Shown piece by piece: positions 33,432 to 42,269 of a DNA stretch of 64,000 nucleotides. The notes beneath the pieces are model-generated. The model was not told the DNA's origin. It saw nothing but the letters and a program-made list of their open reading frames with translations, and made no database searches. Source of the stretch: Haliscomenobacter sp965225875 (lineage in GTDB: Bacteria; Bacteroidota; Bacteroidia; Chitinophagales; Saprospiraceae); NCBI RefSeq assembly GCF_965225875.1, contig NZ_CBDDBS010000003.1:2108001-2172000 (forward strand). The letters are read 5' to 3'. The position numbers and the translations under genes are program-made. The number at the start of each line of letters is the position of its first letter. Within the stretch, counting starts at the first letter, position 1.

Positions 33432-34355
33432 GTGAAAAAACATCTAAATGGCATAGTATTGATGGGTTTTTTGCTCCAATTGTTCGCTTGCGAAAAGCCT
33501 CAATTGCCTCTGGAAAATTACACGCCCAGCCTGGTAGTCATCTCTAATTTCAATACTTTGGATGGCATCCGGGTGCAAGTCTCCAAAAGCCAATCTCCAT
33601 TGGACAATGGACCTACGGAATACATCAACTATGCTACGGTAGAAATTTGGGAATCGGGCCTTTTATTGGAAAAACTCTATTTGAATGACACCCGAGAACT
33701 AAAAACACCATTTTATACCAGTGAATTACTGAAGCCTCGCATTGGAGTGGATTATACCGTCAAAGTTTCTGCAAAAGGTTTTAGATCGGTTACTGCAACC
33801 AGCAGAATCCCTGAAAGTGTCAATTTGGATAGTGTGAAAATAGAAAAGCTGAGTGCCGTGCCAGACGACCCCGGATACGTGCGTTATAACTTTGATTTGT
33901 CCATTTATTTCACCGATCCTCGCCTGGAGCGCAATTTTTACCACGTCAATGTTTTTCAAAAAAATGTAGTCGTACAAAAGGACGGAGTAGAACAAGTAGA
34001 GCAAATTAAAAAATTAACTTTCAGCTCGGGAATCAATTCCAACTACATCGTCGCTAATTATGACGGCGGATTTTTAATTGAAGATAAACCTATTGATGGC
34101 AATGCGATCCGGATTCCAGTTCCAATTAGCATTCGTATGCCTGCAGGTGTGCAAAATCTTGACGAAATGATTGTGGAGTTGCGCTCGGTGTCGGAAGAAT
34201 ATTACCTGTTCCACTCGACAGTTAGCCGCCAACAAAACAACAGTGACCAACCTTTCTCCGATCCAGTGGTGCTGTTCAACAATATTCGCAATGGTCAGGG
34301 AGTATTTGCAGGTTATTCCCAAGCCGAAAAGATTGTAAGCTTAAAGCCACAATAA
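33432..34355 (+). CDS. DUF4249 lipoprotein, partner of the TonB receptor
   Basis: 307 residues from GTG 33432. Lipobox LLQLFAC. The order YTPSLVVISNFNTLDGIRVQVSKS, YATVEIWESGLLLEKLYL, GVDYTVKVSAKGFRSVTATSRIPE and LRSVSEEYYLFHSTVSRQ is that of DUF4249, a family encoded almost always just after a TonB-dependent receptor in Bacteroidota. It probably sits on the outer membrane as a surface accessory to the receptor. Last gene of the FecI/FecR operon. Confidence 0.85.
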   Translation: MKKHLNGIVLMGFLLQLFACEKPQLPLENYTPSLVVISNFNTLDGIRVQVSKSQSPLDNGPTEYINYATVEIWESGLLLEKLYLNDTRELKTPFYTSELLKPRIGVDYTVKVSAKGFRSVTATSRIPESVNLDSVKIEKLSAVPDDPGYVRYNFDLSIYFTDPRLERNFYHVNVFQKNVVVQKDGVEQVEQIKKLTFSSGINSNYIVANYDGGFLIEDKPIDGNAIRIPVPISIRMPAGVQNLDEMIVELRSVSEEYYLFHSTVSRQQNNSDQPFSDPVVLFNNIRNGQGVFAGYSQAEKIVSLKPQ

Positions 34356-34565
34356 GCTTTTGCATCCTTAGTATGCCGCAAAAAATCGGGGACTTAATTT
34401 TTCTACTTTACTTAATCTAGTTTTTGTCGTCGTTCGACGACTTTCTTTCCTTTTTTTTCATTTTTTTCCAAAAAAATTTGCATCGGCGTGGGGGTAAGCC
34501 GATTCTTATGTGTCAAGGTTGTGTTGATTCAAAATAATCTACACAATTGAAAAAACTCTTGACTC

Positions 34566-35288
34566 ATGACCATATATGCCAGTAATACCCGCAAAAAGAA
34601 TTTGGGCAATAGTTTAGAAGCCAAAATGGCTTTCATTGAGCGCTACCCCTTGTTTTCTTGTCTTAGCCTAGAAGAAAAAATGCAATTGGCCAATCTGATG
34701 GAGCATCGTGAAAAATCTCGCTATGGCTTCGTTTATGAGGCAGGAGAGAGTTCTGATGTACTCTATTTGCTGGCAGAAGGGGCCATCAAAATTGGGGCCA
34801 CGTCACACGACGGCAAAGAGGTCATTAAAGCCCTGATCCATCCTTTGGCAATGTTTGGCGAACTTGGACTGGTTGGCGAAGTGCGTCGGCAGGAATTTGC
34901 CCAGGCAATGAAGGAAGAAGTTGTTTTGTTTGCCATCAAAGTAGAGGAATTCCGCCGTTTGATGCGCCAAAACTTTGAATTGTGCAACCGGGTGATGCTT
35001 TATTTGGGTAGCCGACTGAGTTTGGCTGAACAAAAAATGGAGTCCCTGATTTTTAAAGACGCCCGCACCCGGATCGTAGATTTCATCAAGGATTCAGTTT
35101 CTGACCGGGGTCAGCGGGTAGGTTATGAAATGCTCCTGCGGCATTCCCTAACCCATCAAGATATTGCGAACATCACTTGTACTTCCCGTCAAACGGTAAC
35201 CTTGGTACTCAATGAATTGCGCAAGTCCGACCTGATTTACTTCAATAGAGGTAAAATTTTGGTGCGGGATTTGGCGAGATTGATGTAA
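34566..35288 (+). CDS. Crp/Fnr-family transcriptional regulator
   Basis: 240 residues. cNMP-binding roll ~30-145 (GFVYEAGESSDVLYLLAEGA, MFGELGLVGEVRRQEFAQA), dimer helix ~150-180 and a winged helix ~185-235 with LTHQDIANITCTSRQTVTLV as recognition helix. Closer to the classical Crp layout than the shorter regulator at 16334. Monocistronic; followed by a hairpin terminator. The 210 bp upstream hold no recognised box. Confidence 0.9.
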   Translation: MTIYASNTRKKNLGNSLEAKMAFIERYPLFSCLSLEEKMQLANLMEHREKSRYGFVYEAGESSDVLYLLAEGAIKIGATSHDGKEVIKALIHPLAMFGELGLVGEVRRQEFAQAMKEEVVLFAIKVEEFRRLMRQNFELCNRVMLYLGSRLSLAEQKMESLIFKDARTRIVDFIKDSVSDRGQRVGYEMLLRHSLTHQDIANITCTSRQTVTLVLNELRKSDLIYFNRGKILVRDLARLM

Positions 35289-35306
35289 AAAATGATGAAT
35301 GATGAA

Positions 35307-35351
35307 TGATAAGTGATGAATTGGCTCTGTCCTGAAATTCATCACTTATCA
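35307..35351. terminator. Bidirectional hairpin TGATAAGTGATGAATT
   Basis: 16-bp perfect stem (35307-35322 with 35336-35351) between convergent genes. Arms and flanks repeat GATGAAT/AAGTGAT words, like the other tandem-word palindromes in this window. Confidence 0.7.
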
Positions 35352-35362
35352 CTTTTCACTTT

Positions 35363-36508
35363 TCACTTCCCCCGGAGTATTTCCCTCGAAATCACCAGCT
35401 TCTGAATCTCGCTGGTACCTTCCCCGATGGTGCACAATTTGGCATCCCGGTAGAATTTTTCAACTGGAAAATCCTTGATATAACCATAACCACCGTGAAT
35501 CTGCACGGCATCGGTGGATACTTCCACTGCAGTTTCCGAAGCAAAGTATTTGGCCATCGCCGAAAGTTTGGTTACATTTTTACCTTGGTCTTTCAAGTCA
35601 CCTGCCTGGCGCACCAAAAGTTCTGATGCTTCAATTTTGGTCGCCATATCCGCCAGTTTAAAGCTGATGGCCTGGAAATTGGCGATGGGTTGTCCAAATT
35701 GCTGGCGTTCTTTGGCGTACTTCAGGGAAGCTTGATAAGCCCCTTTGGCGATGCCCAAAGAAAGGGCAGCAATAGAAATGCGCCCACCATCCAGAATCTT
35801 CATGGATTGAATAAAACCCTCCCCTTCTTCACCCAGGATTTGGCTTTTGTGGACCCGACAATTGTCAAAAATCATCTCGGCGGTTTCGGAAGCCCGCATG
35901 CCGAGTTTGTTTTCTTTTTTGCCAGCATAAAAGCCAGGAGTTCCCCTTTCCACCACAAAAGCGGTCATCCCATGACTGTCCAACAATTCTCCGGTACGCA
36001 CGATCACCACAGCAACATTGCCAGATGCGCCGTGCGTGATAAAGTTTTTAGCCCCGTTGATGACATAATAGTCGCCATCGCGCTCCGCCACACATTTCAT
36101 CCGGCCAGCGTCGCTACCCGTATTGGGCTCGGTAAGTCCCCAGGCGCCAATCCATTCTCCGGAGGCTAGTTTTGGCAAGTAGCGATGCTTTTGTTCTTCG
36201 TTGGCGAAAGACAAAATATGGTTGGTACACAGCGAATTGTGGGCTGCCACGGAAAGTCCGATGGACCCACATACCTGGGCAATTTCCTCAATAACCGTGA
36301 TGTACTCCTGGTATCCCAAGCCGGCTCCACCATAATGTTCGGGCACCAAAACACCCAAAAAGCCGTAATGGCCCATTTGGTGAAACAAGTCCACCGGGAA
36401 ATGAGAGACTTCGTCCCATTCCATCACGTGGGGTCGAATGTAGGTTTCTGCAAAATCACGGGCGCTCTCCTTGATTAATTGCAAGTTTTCCAAGGTTTCA
36501 ACATTCAT
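35363..36508 (-). CDS. Acyl-CoA dehydrogenase
   Basis: 381 residues, full length for the family. FAD-dependent alpha,beta-desaturation of acyl-CoA in beta-oxidation or branched-chain amino-acid breakdown. Signatures: GAWGLTEPNTGSDAG (FAD/substrate loop), GASGNVAVVIVRTG, RQQFGQPIANFQAISFKLAD, QIHGGYGYIKDFPVEKFYRD, and catalytic glutamate ~363 in IGEGTSEIQ, the position used by short-chain and butyryl-type enzymes. Single gene on the minus strand. Confidence 0.92.
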   Translation of the reverse strand: MNVETLENLQLIKESARDFAETYIRPHVMEWDEVSHFPVDLFHQMGHYGFLGVLVPEHYGGAGLGYQEYITVIEEIAQVCGSIGLSVAAHNSLCTNHILSFANEEQKHRYLPKLASGEWIGAWGLTEPNTGSDAGRMKCVAERDGDYYVINGAKNFITHGASGNVAVVIVRTGELLDSHGMTAFVVERGTPGFYAGKKENKLGMRASETAEMIFDNCRVHKSQILGEEGEGFIQSMKILDGGRISIAALSLGIAKGAYQASLKYAKERQQFGQPIANFQAISFKLADMATKIEASELLVRQAGDLKDQGKNVTKLSAMAKYFASETAVEVSTDAVQIHGGYGYIKDFPVEKFYRDAKLCTIGEGTSEIQKLVISREILRGK

Positions 36509-36662
36509 AAAACTATATTTTACACCTGCTACACGATTTGGTCAATCTATGATGACGACCGCGCAGCGATAGTTGTTTCCAAAAGCTCATTTATAATAAA
36601 ACAGCTTTTGAATTGTTCAGTTTAGAGGGAAAAAAATCTTGTTTTGTAAAGCAGAAAAATTA

Positions 36663-36751
36663 ACTTCCCGGTTTTGGGTTTTGAATAGGAAGTCGAACGC
36701 TTCATTTAAAGTGAGCTTCCTATTCAAAAGCCTCTCGAAAAATCGGGAAGT
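36663..36751. repeat. Inverted repeat in 290-bp gene-free gap
   Basis: TTTGAATAGGAAG at 36680-36692 pairs perfectly with CTTCCTATTCAAA at 36716-36728, and ACTTCCCG (36663) with CGGGAAGT (36744), with a looser middle. It follows the alkaline phosphatase stop (minus strand) and may terminate it. The remainder of 36509-36800 shows nothing else. Confidence 0.6.
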
Positions 36752-36800
36752 AATTTTTTGCGTCATACGTTGGATGTAGGCTTTTTAACTCCGGTCAGAT

Positions 36801-37976
36801 TTATCGTTTTTCCTGGCCTTTGGCGCTTCCCTGAAATGAGGGGCTTTTTTGTTCTACAAAGCCCAGGGCTCTACGCATTTTTTGATTGATGCTGGTATTT
36901 TCAAAGATACCAGCAAATTGCTTCGACATCGGCCCATAAGCAAACACCGGAATCATACTCGCGGTATGATTGATGGTGGTAAAAGCCGTTTCAACTTTGT
37001 TCATTTTGGAACCTGGATTCAAGGCCATACCGCCACACTCGTGGTCAGCGGTTACAATCACCAGGGTATTGCCACGAGAGCGAGCAAAATTTAAAGCTTC
37101 TCCCACGGCGCGGTCAAAATCCAGGGCTTCCTTAATCGCCAGTTTTCCATCGTTGGCATGACAAGCCCAGTCAATTTGTGAACCTTCAATCATGATGAAA
37201 AAACCTTTGTCTTTACCGCGTTTTTCCAAGAATTCCAATCCACGCCGGGTTGCAAAGGGCAAATAATCGCGGCCAGCAGCAACATTGAGTGGGTGTTTGT
37301 CGGCAGTGAGGTACAATAAGTTTTCGCTGGGATCCCAACGCATCTCATGTAAATCCTCCTGGGAATAATCGGTTACTTTATAACCCTTTTGCGCGAACTC
37401 CTCGTAGAGGTTACGGTTGTCTATCTCCCGGCGATCAAAATACTTTTTCCCTCCTCCGATCAAAAGATCCACCGGCGTTTTAAGCATGTCTACTGCAATC
37501 TCTTCATATTGCTCCCGGGAAACCACATGCGCAATAAACGCGGCCGGAGTAGCATGAACGATGGTGGACGTGGCAATCAAACCAGTCGCCAGGCCATTTT
37601 CTTCGGCTTCTTCCAGAATGGTTTTAACCCCCAAAGTGTCTTTATCCACACCAATGGCACCATTAAAGGTTTTGATGCCACAAGCAAAAGCAGTAGCCCC
37701 AGCAGCCGAATCGGTCACCAAATCATCGTAGGAGTAGGATTTATGAAAACCCAACACTGGCATTTGTTCCAGATTGAGTTTGGCATTGTTGCTGAACATG
37801 GCCGCGCTGATCTGGGACAAACCCATCCCATCACCAATCAGTAAAATAACATTTTTGGGTTTTTCGGGCAGGGCGCTTTCAACGGGTGCAGTACTTCCAC
37901 AAGCCCAAAACAGAAAACTCAGGCTACACAGTAGCAACATTTTACCCGATATTTGTTGTAGCAATCTTCTCAACAT
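36801..37976 (-). CDS. Alkaline phosphatase, lipoprotein
   Basis: 391 residues, lipobox LFWAC (Cys26). Metal ligand Asp49 in LLIGDGMG, nucleophile Ser90 in VTDSAAGATA, and downstream ligands in MIEGSQIDWACHAND, IVTADHECGG and TINHTASM are all present, so all sites of the PhoA family appear intact. Periplasmic or surface phosphate scavenging from monoesters. No pho box recognised. Lone gene facing away from the CotH-like gene. Confidence 0.92.
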   Translation of the reverse strand: MLRRLLQQISGKMLLLCSLSFLFWACGSTAPVESALPEKPKNVILLIGDGMGLSQISAAMFSNNAKLNLEQMPVLGFHKSYSYDDLVTDSAAGATAFACGIKTFNGAIGVDKDTLGVKTILEEAEENGLATGLIATSTIVHATPAAFIAHVVSREQYEEIAVDMLKTPVDLLIGGGKKYFDRREIDNRNLYEEFAQKGYKVTDYSQEDLHEMRWDPSENLLYLTADKHPLNVAAGRDYLPFATRRGLEFLEKRGKDKGFFIMIEGSQIDWACHANDGKLAIKEALDFDRAVGEALNFARSRGNTLVIVTADHECGGMALNPGSKMNKVETAFTTINHTASMIPVFAYGPMSKQFAGIFENTSINQKMRRALGFVEQKSPSFQGSAKGQEKR

Positions 37977-38112
37977 CGCATCTCCAGATTAGATTTGGGG
38001 AAAATAACCAATTATATTCAATTGAACGGCTTTTAAAAATGCTAAATTGGGAAGCAAAGATAAAAAAACGCCCCCAAGTTCAATTTTTATCTTAACAATT
38101 CCTTTAGTAACC

Positions 38113-38141
38113 TTGCGTCCTGTTCTCCTGTCTTATCTTTT
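38113..38141 (+). promoter_or_regulatory. Promoter TTG-N18-TATCTTTT
   Basis: TTG at 38113, 18 bp, TATCTTTT at 38134-38141. Transcription would start near 38148, after the TTG codon at 38145, which favours one of the ATGs at 38169 or 38181 as the start of the next gene. Confidence 0.5.
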
Positions 38142-38180
38142 AATTTGCTCACCAGTTTAACAATTGCCATGGGAACTCAA

Positions 38181-39197
38181 ATGATCAAACCTCGTTTTTT
38201 TGCTTTACTGATAACCTTGTCACTTTTGGTATCAGGCGCGTTAAGCGCTCAGAATCCTTCCATTTTCCAAACCTTGGGGCAAGTTGCCAACCAGGAAGTA
38301 ACCATGGTTCTGAATTTTGAGTCTTTAAACGAATTGCGTAAAAAGGATGAATCTTTTCCAGCCCAGATAAAGTACAAAAAGGCCAATGGAGATTCTGTTT
38401 CCTGGAACGTCAAACTGACGGTACGAGGCAGATACCGCCGACTATTTTGCGATTTCCCTCCTCTCAAGGTCGTTTTTCCCAAGAAGGATTTGCAGGCTAA
38501 GGGCTTCGCCAGTTTTAACGACCTGAAATGGGTAACCCATTGTTTTGAAGACCACGAATCGGATGAACACCTGCTGCGTGAATACCTGGTCTATGGCATG
38601 TACCAGCAAATTTCGCCTTATAGCTATCGTACCCAATTGTTAAAAGTGACCTACATCAATACCAACAAGCCGCAGCAAAAGATAGTCCGTTTTGCCTTCA
38701 TTGTAGAGGACGACGCCGAAATTTCACAACGCCTGAACCTTAAAGAATGTAAAGATTGTTTTGTGGCCCACCGCGATTCGCTTGATTTGAGAAGTGAAAA
38801 CAGTGTCGCCGTTTTTCAATACATGATTGGAAATACCGACTGGAGCATTGCCAAAGGTCAAAAAAATGTGAAGTATTTTAAACCATTCAATGGAGGCAAA
38901 ATGGTCGTCATTCCGCATGATTTTGACTTCAGTGGCTTCGTAGATGCAGGGTATGCGGTGCCCGCTACGGGTACAAACATTCAAACCGTCAAAGAGCGGG
39001 CGTTTTTAGGGTTTAAGGCGGATAAGGCCGTTTGGGATGAAACCTTGAATTTGTACAAGAGCAAACAAAGCGCTTTCATTCAGTACATTGAGGCTTTTCC
39101 TCACCTGAAAGAAAATTCAAAAAAAGAAAGCATCCGCTACATCAACTCCTTTTTCTCGCGGGACGCCGGCAAATTACTGGCCTCACAAAGCAACTAG
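38181..39197 (+). CDS. Secreted protein, divergent CotH kinase-like
   Basis: 338 residues from ATG 38181 (signal peptide MIKPRFFALL to LSAQ); ATG 38169 is an alternative. The order of motifs resembles CotH spore-coat kinases: a KLTVRGRYRR strand (CotH has a RGNSS-type turn), LKWVTHCFEDHESDEHLLRE with a conserved Arg region, YINTN...FAFIVEDDAEISQRL (CotH: NG-x-YxGLYxLxE), FQYMIGNTDWSI (CotH: xxNxDWH) and VVIPHDFDFSG (CotH: PxDxDxxF). The key Asn/Asp and DxD positions are kept. A protein-kinase-like or surface role is inference; overall similarity is low. Confidence 0.55.
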   Translation: MIKPRFFALLITLSLLVSGALSAQNPSIFQTLGQVANQEVTMVLNFESLNELRKKDESFPAQIKYKKANGDSVSWNVKLTVRGRYRRLFCDFPPLKVVFPKKDLQAKGFASFNDLKWVTHCFEDHESDEHLLREYLVYGMYQQISPYSYRTQLLKVTYINTNKPQQKIVRFAFIVEDDAEISQRLNLKECKDCFVAHRDSLDLRSENSVAVFQYMIGNTDWSIAKGQKNVKYFKPFNGGKMVVIPHDFDFSGFVDAGYAVPATGTNIQTVKERAFLGFKADKAVWDETLNLYKSKQSAFIQYIEAFPHLKENSKKESIRYINSFFSRDAGKLLASQSN

Positions 39198-39226
39198 TGC
39201 AGTAACTCATCAATTGTGACCTAGAG

Positions 39227-40498
39227 TTAGTGTACTAAGATCAAGTACAACACTCCAGCACTGATCACCAGGCCGAAGCCCCTCAATGCGGCTTTGCGCA
39301 AGGAGGGAACACCCCGAATCAAACTGACACTCAGTTTAAAGATCGAGTTGGAAAAAATAGCGGCGAGAATCAGGCCTCGGGCTACCTTATTCTGTTCAGG
39401 ATTTACTGCAGCCCATTTGGCCGTACTCAAGGTGATGGCGTCAATATCGGCAATGCCTGTAATGGCTGCACTGACGTAGGCCATAGACGCACTCAGCCAT
39501 TCACGGGTGTAATACATCAGCAAGGTGGTGGCAATGTACAAACCAGCGAAGAACAAGGCGTTTTTAATGTCCAATGGATTCCCGGCGTCCAGTGCTCCGG
39601 TTTGAACCTGTTCTTCCTTGCGCCAACTAATGATCGCAGGAACAACACTAGCCAGCAACATCATGGACAAGGGTAAAATCAACAATTTGGCGACTGGAAA
39701 GGCAAAAATGGTGGTCAGAATAAAGACCCGTACCAACATGACCGAAGAGGCCAGTACAATTCCGGCGCCGTACACTGGCCCATACTCCGGCTTTTCCCGG
39801 CTCCGCGAAGCAAAGACCCAGGCAATCATCGTGGAGGAAAACAAACCCCCAATCAAAGCCGACAGCAAAATCCCTTTGCTGGGGCTACCAAATTTCAACA
39901 GCAGATAACCACCAAAATTAAAGGTCAGAACCACCACCACAATCAAACCCAAATCCCGCACATTGATGGAATCATCCGGACCAAAAGTTTGATCGGGCAG
40001 CATGGGTAAAATCAAAAGTGCCAGAATGATGAATTTGATAAAGGCAAATAATTCTTCATTGGTCAATTTTCTGACAATGTTGTGGAGTTGCTCCTTCAGA
40101 GACAAAATGGTCGTGATGACCACTACAGCAGCCAAGGCTTCCTGAAAGTAACGGTAGGCAATCAAAATACCCAAAAAGAAGGTCAGCAACATGCCCAATT
40201 CCGAAGTCAAGCCAAGCCTTTGATTTTGCGCCTGGATGAAATAGGCAACACCGATCAAGCCCATAAACCCCAGTGCAGCTGCCAATAGCAGGTAAATGTG
40301 AGTGTGTTGGGCCAGTTCTCCAACGATGAACCCGGTCAGGGCAATCAGGGTGAAAGTTCGGAGTCCACCCAGATGGGCAGCCTCCCCATGCGTATTAAAT
40401 TCTCGCTCCAGTCCAATGATCGATCCCACTCCACTGGCCACCAAAAGGCCAATGACAAAAGATCCAAAGGGGTTGTTAAAAAAGTCAGATATGTTCAA
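39227..40498 (-). CDS. MgtC/SapB + DUF4010 membrane protein
   Basis: 423 residues with about twelve transmembrane segments. The N-terminal ~140 residues match MgtC/SapB (GLLVASGVGSIIGLEREF, GLRTFTLIALTG, LTSELGMLLTFFLGILIAY), and the C-terminal part (~190-420) is DUF4010 (LLLKFGSPSKGILLSALIGG, SITGIADIDAITLS-like AAITGIADIDAIT). Function unknown; MgtC proteins are linked to Mg homeostasis and virulence. Single gene, convergent with the CotH-like gene. Confidence 0.85.
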   Translation of the reverse strand: MNISDFFNNPFGSFVIGLLVASGVGSIIGLEREFNTHGEAAHLGGLRTFTLIALTGFIVGELAQHTHIYLLLAAALGFMGLIGVAYFIQAQNQRLGLTSELGMLLTFFLGILIAYRYFQEALAAVVVITTILSLKEQLHNIVRKLTNEELFAFIKFIILALLILPMLPDQTFGPDDSINVRDLGLIVVVVLTFNFGGYLLLKFGSPSKGILLSALIGGLFSSTMIAWVFASRSREKPEYGPVYGAGIVLASSVMLVRVFILTTIFAFPVAKLLILPLSMMLLASVVPAIISWRKEEQVQTGALDAGNPLDIKNALFFAGLYIATTLLMYYTREWLSASMAYVSAAITGIADIDAITLSTAKWAAVNPEQNKVARGLILAAIFSNSIFKLSVSLIRGVPSLRKAALRGFGLVISAGVLYLILVH

Positions 40499-40672
40499 TT
40501 GCCAACGGTTTTTCCATTAAATATGCAAAACTTTGGCCTAACCTACTAATTTTTTTAACTTGCCTTTATGAAATGCACTAAATAGAGCGTTCAAAAAGAT
40601 TTTAAGTATTTTGAATGATTTCTTGAACAAGTTCCCTGCTCTGTTTTGTTGCAGCGTCTGACAAATTACTTT

Positions 40673-41227
40673 ATGGAACAAAAAATCACAATTCCCGATC
40701 ACCAACTCATTCTGATGGTCAAAAACGGTGACCGTGCTGTAATCCCTATGCTCTATCAACGTTATTCTTCTGCACTTTATGGATTAATCGTAAAGACAAT
40801 AGGAAATCAGGAAGATGCGTCGGAGATACTCCAGGACGTATTCATCAAGATATGGCAAAGGGGAAACCAGTATCAGGAAGACAAGGGTTCTCTGCTCGGT
40901 TGGATGATGCGCATTGCTAAAAATGCGGCATTGGACCACACCCGATCACGCGTCGTTTCCCAACGATCTAAAACCGATCAAATGGATAACTTCGTATCTG
41001 ATACTAAGGGCCCCAAATCTGAAGCGCTGATCCCCGATGTGGGTTTGCGCAAAGTGCTTGACCGAATGGATGAACGTCACCGTCAAATGATTGACTTGTT
41101 GTATTACCAAAATTATACGCAATCCGAAGTTGAAGAACTGCTGGGGATACCCCTGGGCACTGTAAAAACGCGTGCCCGTGCAGCCATCGGCGAGTTGCGA
41201 AAGATTTTGCGCAACGAAAAGTTGTAA
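40673..41227 (+). CDS. ECF sigma factor, SigK-like
   Basis: 184 residues from ATG 40673 (MEQKITIPDHQLILMVKNGD). Region 2: LYGLIVKTIGNQEDASEILQ, DVFIKIWQRG; region 4: MDERHRQMIDLLYYQNYTQSE, VEELLGIPLGTVKTRARAAI. Followed after 128 bp by an RskA-like anti-sigma gene, the SigK/RskA arrangement. Confidence 0.9.
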   Translation: MEQKITIPDHQLILMVKNGDRAVIPMLYQRYSSALYGLIVKTIGNQEDASEILQDVFIKIWQRGNQYQEDKGSLLGWMMRIAKNAALDHTRSRVVSQRSKTDQMDNFVSDTKGPKSEALIPDVGLRKVLDRMDERHRQMIDLLYYQNYTQSEVEELLGIPLGTVKTRARAAIGELRKILRNEKL

Positions 41228-41355
41228 TGCGAGAATTTGTGAACCAAAAAGAGTACCGACAAACCAAGACCTTTTGATTTTGCCGCTCAAGTGCGGATCG
41301 TTTTTAACAGGTTTGTTGTCTCTTAATGAATAAATAACCATTAATCCTCTAACAA

Positions 41356-42156
41356 GTGGAAAAATTCAATATTCAGGAATATTTGGATAGCGGCGTCATA
41401 GAAATGTATGTTTTGGATCAATTGAATGACGCAGAGAGGGCGGAAGTTGAAAAACTGGCCACCCAATATCCAGAAATTCGGGAAGAAATCGTGGAGGTGG
41501 AAGAGGCCATGGGAACTTACCATTCCCTGGAAGGCCTGACACCACCTGATCATATTTTGTCCAATATCATGGCTGCTACTGCTGTTGGTACGGTTGCTGC
41601 TGTAGAAAGCGAGGTAACTCCATTGCCAAAGCGTACTTTGTCGCTCTTTTGGCCAATGGCTGCGGCAATAGCAGGTTTAGCGCTGTCGATCTGGATGTAT
41701 ATTGGCAAACAATCGGTCCTACAAGAACTGGCTACAGTGCAAAAAACAGCTGAGGATTTACGTGCCAATGAGCAAGTGATCACCAACAGACTGCAAATTA
41801 CAGAGCAAGAGTTGAATGAGCTGAAAGGTGCCTGTTGTGCAGAAAAATTGGTGGTCAAAGCCGCCGATCAGCCCATTGCATCGGTTTACTGGAACAAGAA
41901 CGCTCGATTGGCGCATCTGAAACTGGAAAACCTGGTTGATCCCGGTAAAGACAAACAATATCAGCTTTGGGCTTTTGTAGGCGGGAAGCCCGTAAGCATT
42001 GGGGTAGTTGATTGGGAAGCACTCCAAAAAGGTTTGGTGAGTTTTGAATTCAAAAACAAACCTGAAGCTTTTGCCATTTCCCTGGAAAAATTGGGGGGAT
42101 CACCCGTACCTACGGATGTCAAAGGTGCCAGCGCGGCTGTTGTCAACCAAGGTTAA
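41356..42156 (+). CDS. RskA-like membrane anti-sigma factor
   Basis: 266 residues from GTG 41356. N-terminal anti-sigma region ~1-80 (LDSGVIEMYVLDQLNDAERA), transmembrane segment ~96-114 (LSLFWPMAAAIAGLALSIWMY), coiled coil ~118-160, and an extracytoplasmic RskA C-terminal domain ~170-266 (DKQYQLWAFVGGKPVSIGVV, FAISLEKLGGSPVPT). Partner of the sigma factor just upstream; likely released by regulated proteolysis. Ends in a hairpin terminator 3 bp after the stop. Confidence 0.88.
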   Translation: MEKFNIQEYLDSGVIEMYVLDQLNDAERAEVEKLATQYPEIREEIVEVEEAMGTYHSLEGLTPPDHILSNIMAATAVGTVAAVESEVTPLPKRTLSLFWPMAAAIAGLALSIWMYIGKQSVLQELATVQKTAEDLRANEQVITNRLQITEQELNELKGACCAEKLVVKAADQPIASVYWNKNARLAHLKLENLVDPGKDKQYQLWAFVGGKPVSIGVVDWEALQKGLVSFEFKNKPEAFAISLEKLGGSPVPTDVKGASAAVVNQG

Positions 42157-42159
42157 AAT

Positions 42160-42199
42160 CTGTTTAAAGTTTCTGCAGGTATGCAGAAACTTTAAACAG
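42160..42199 (+). terminator. 18-bp perfect hairpin after the anti-sigma gene
   Basis: CTGTTTAAAGTTTCTGCA at 42160-42177, loop GGTA, exact complement at 42182-42199. It closes the sigma/anti-sigma operon before the pullulanase gene. No long U-tract follows. Confidence 0.75.
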
Positions 42200-42269
42200 G
42201 CACTCAAAGCAATTTTTCCATATCGCTCCAAATTTTGCTAGCTTTACCTCATCAAAAAACCGTCTGGTT

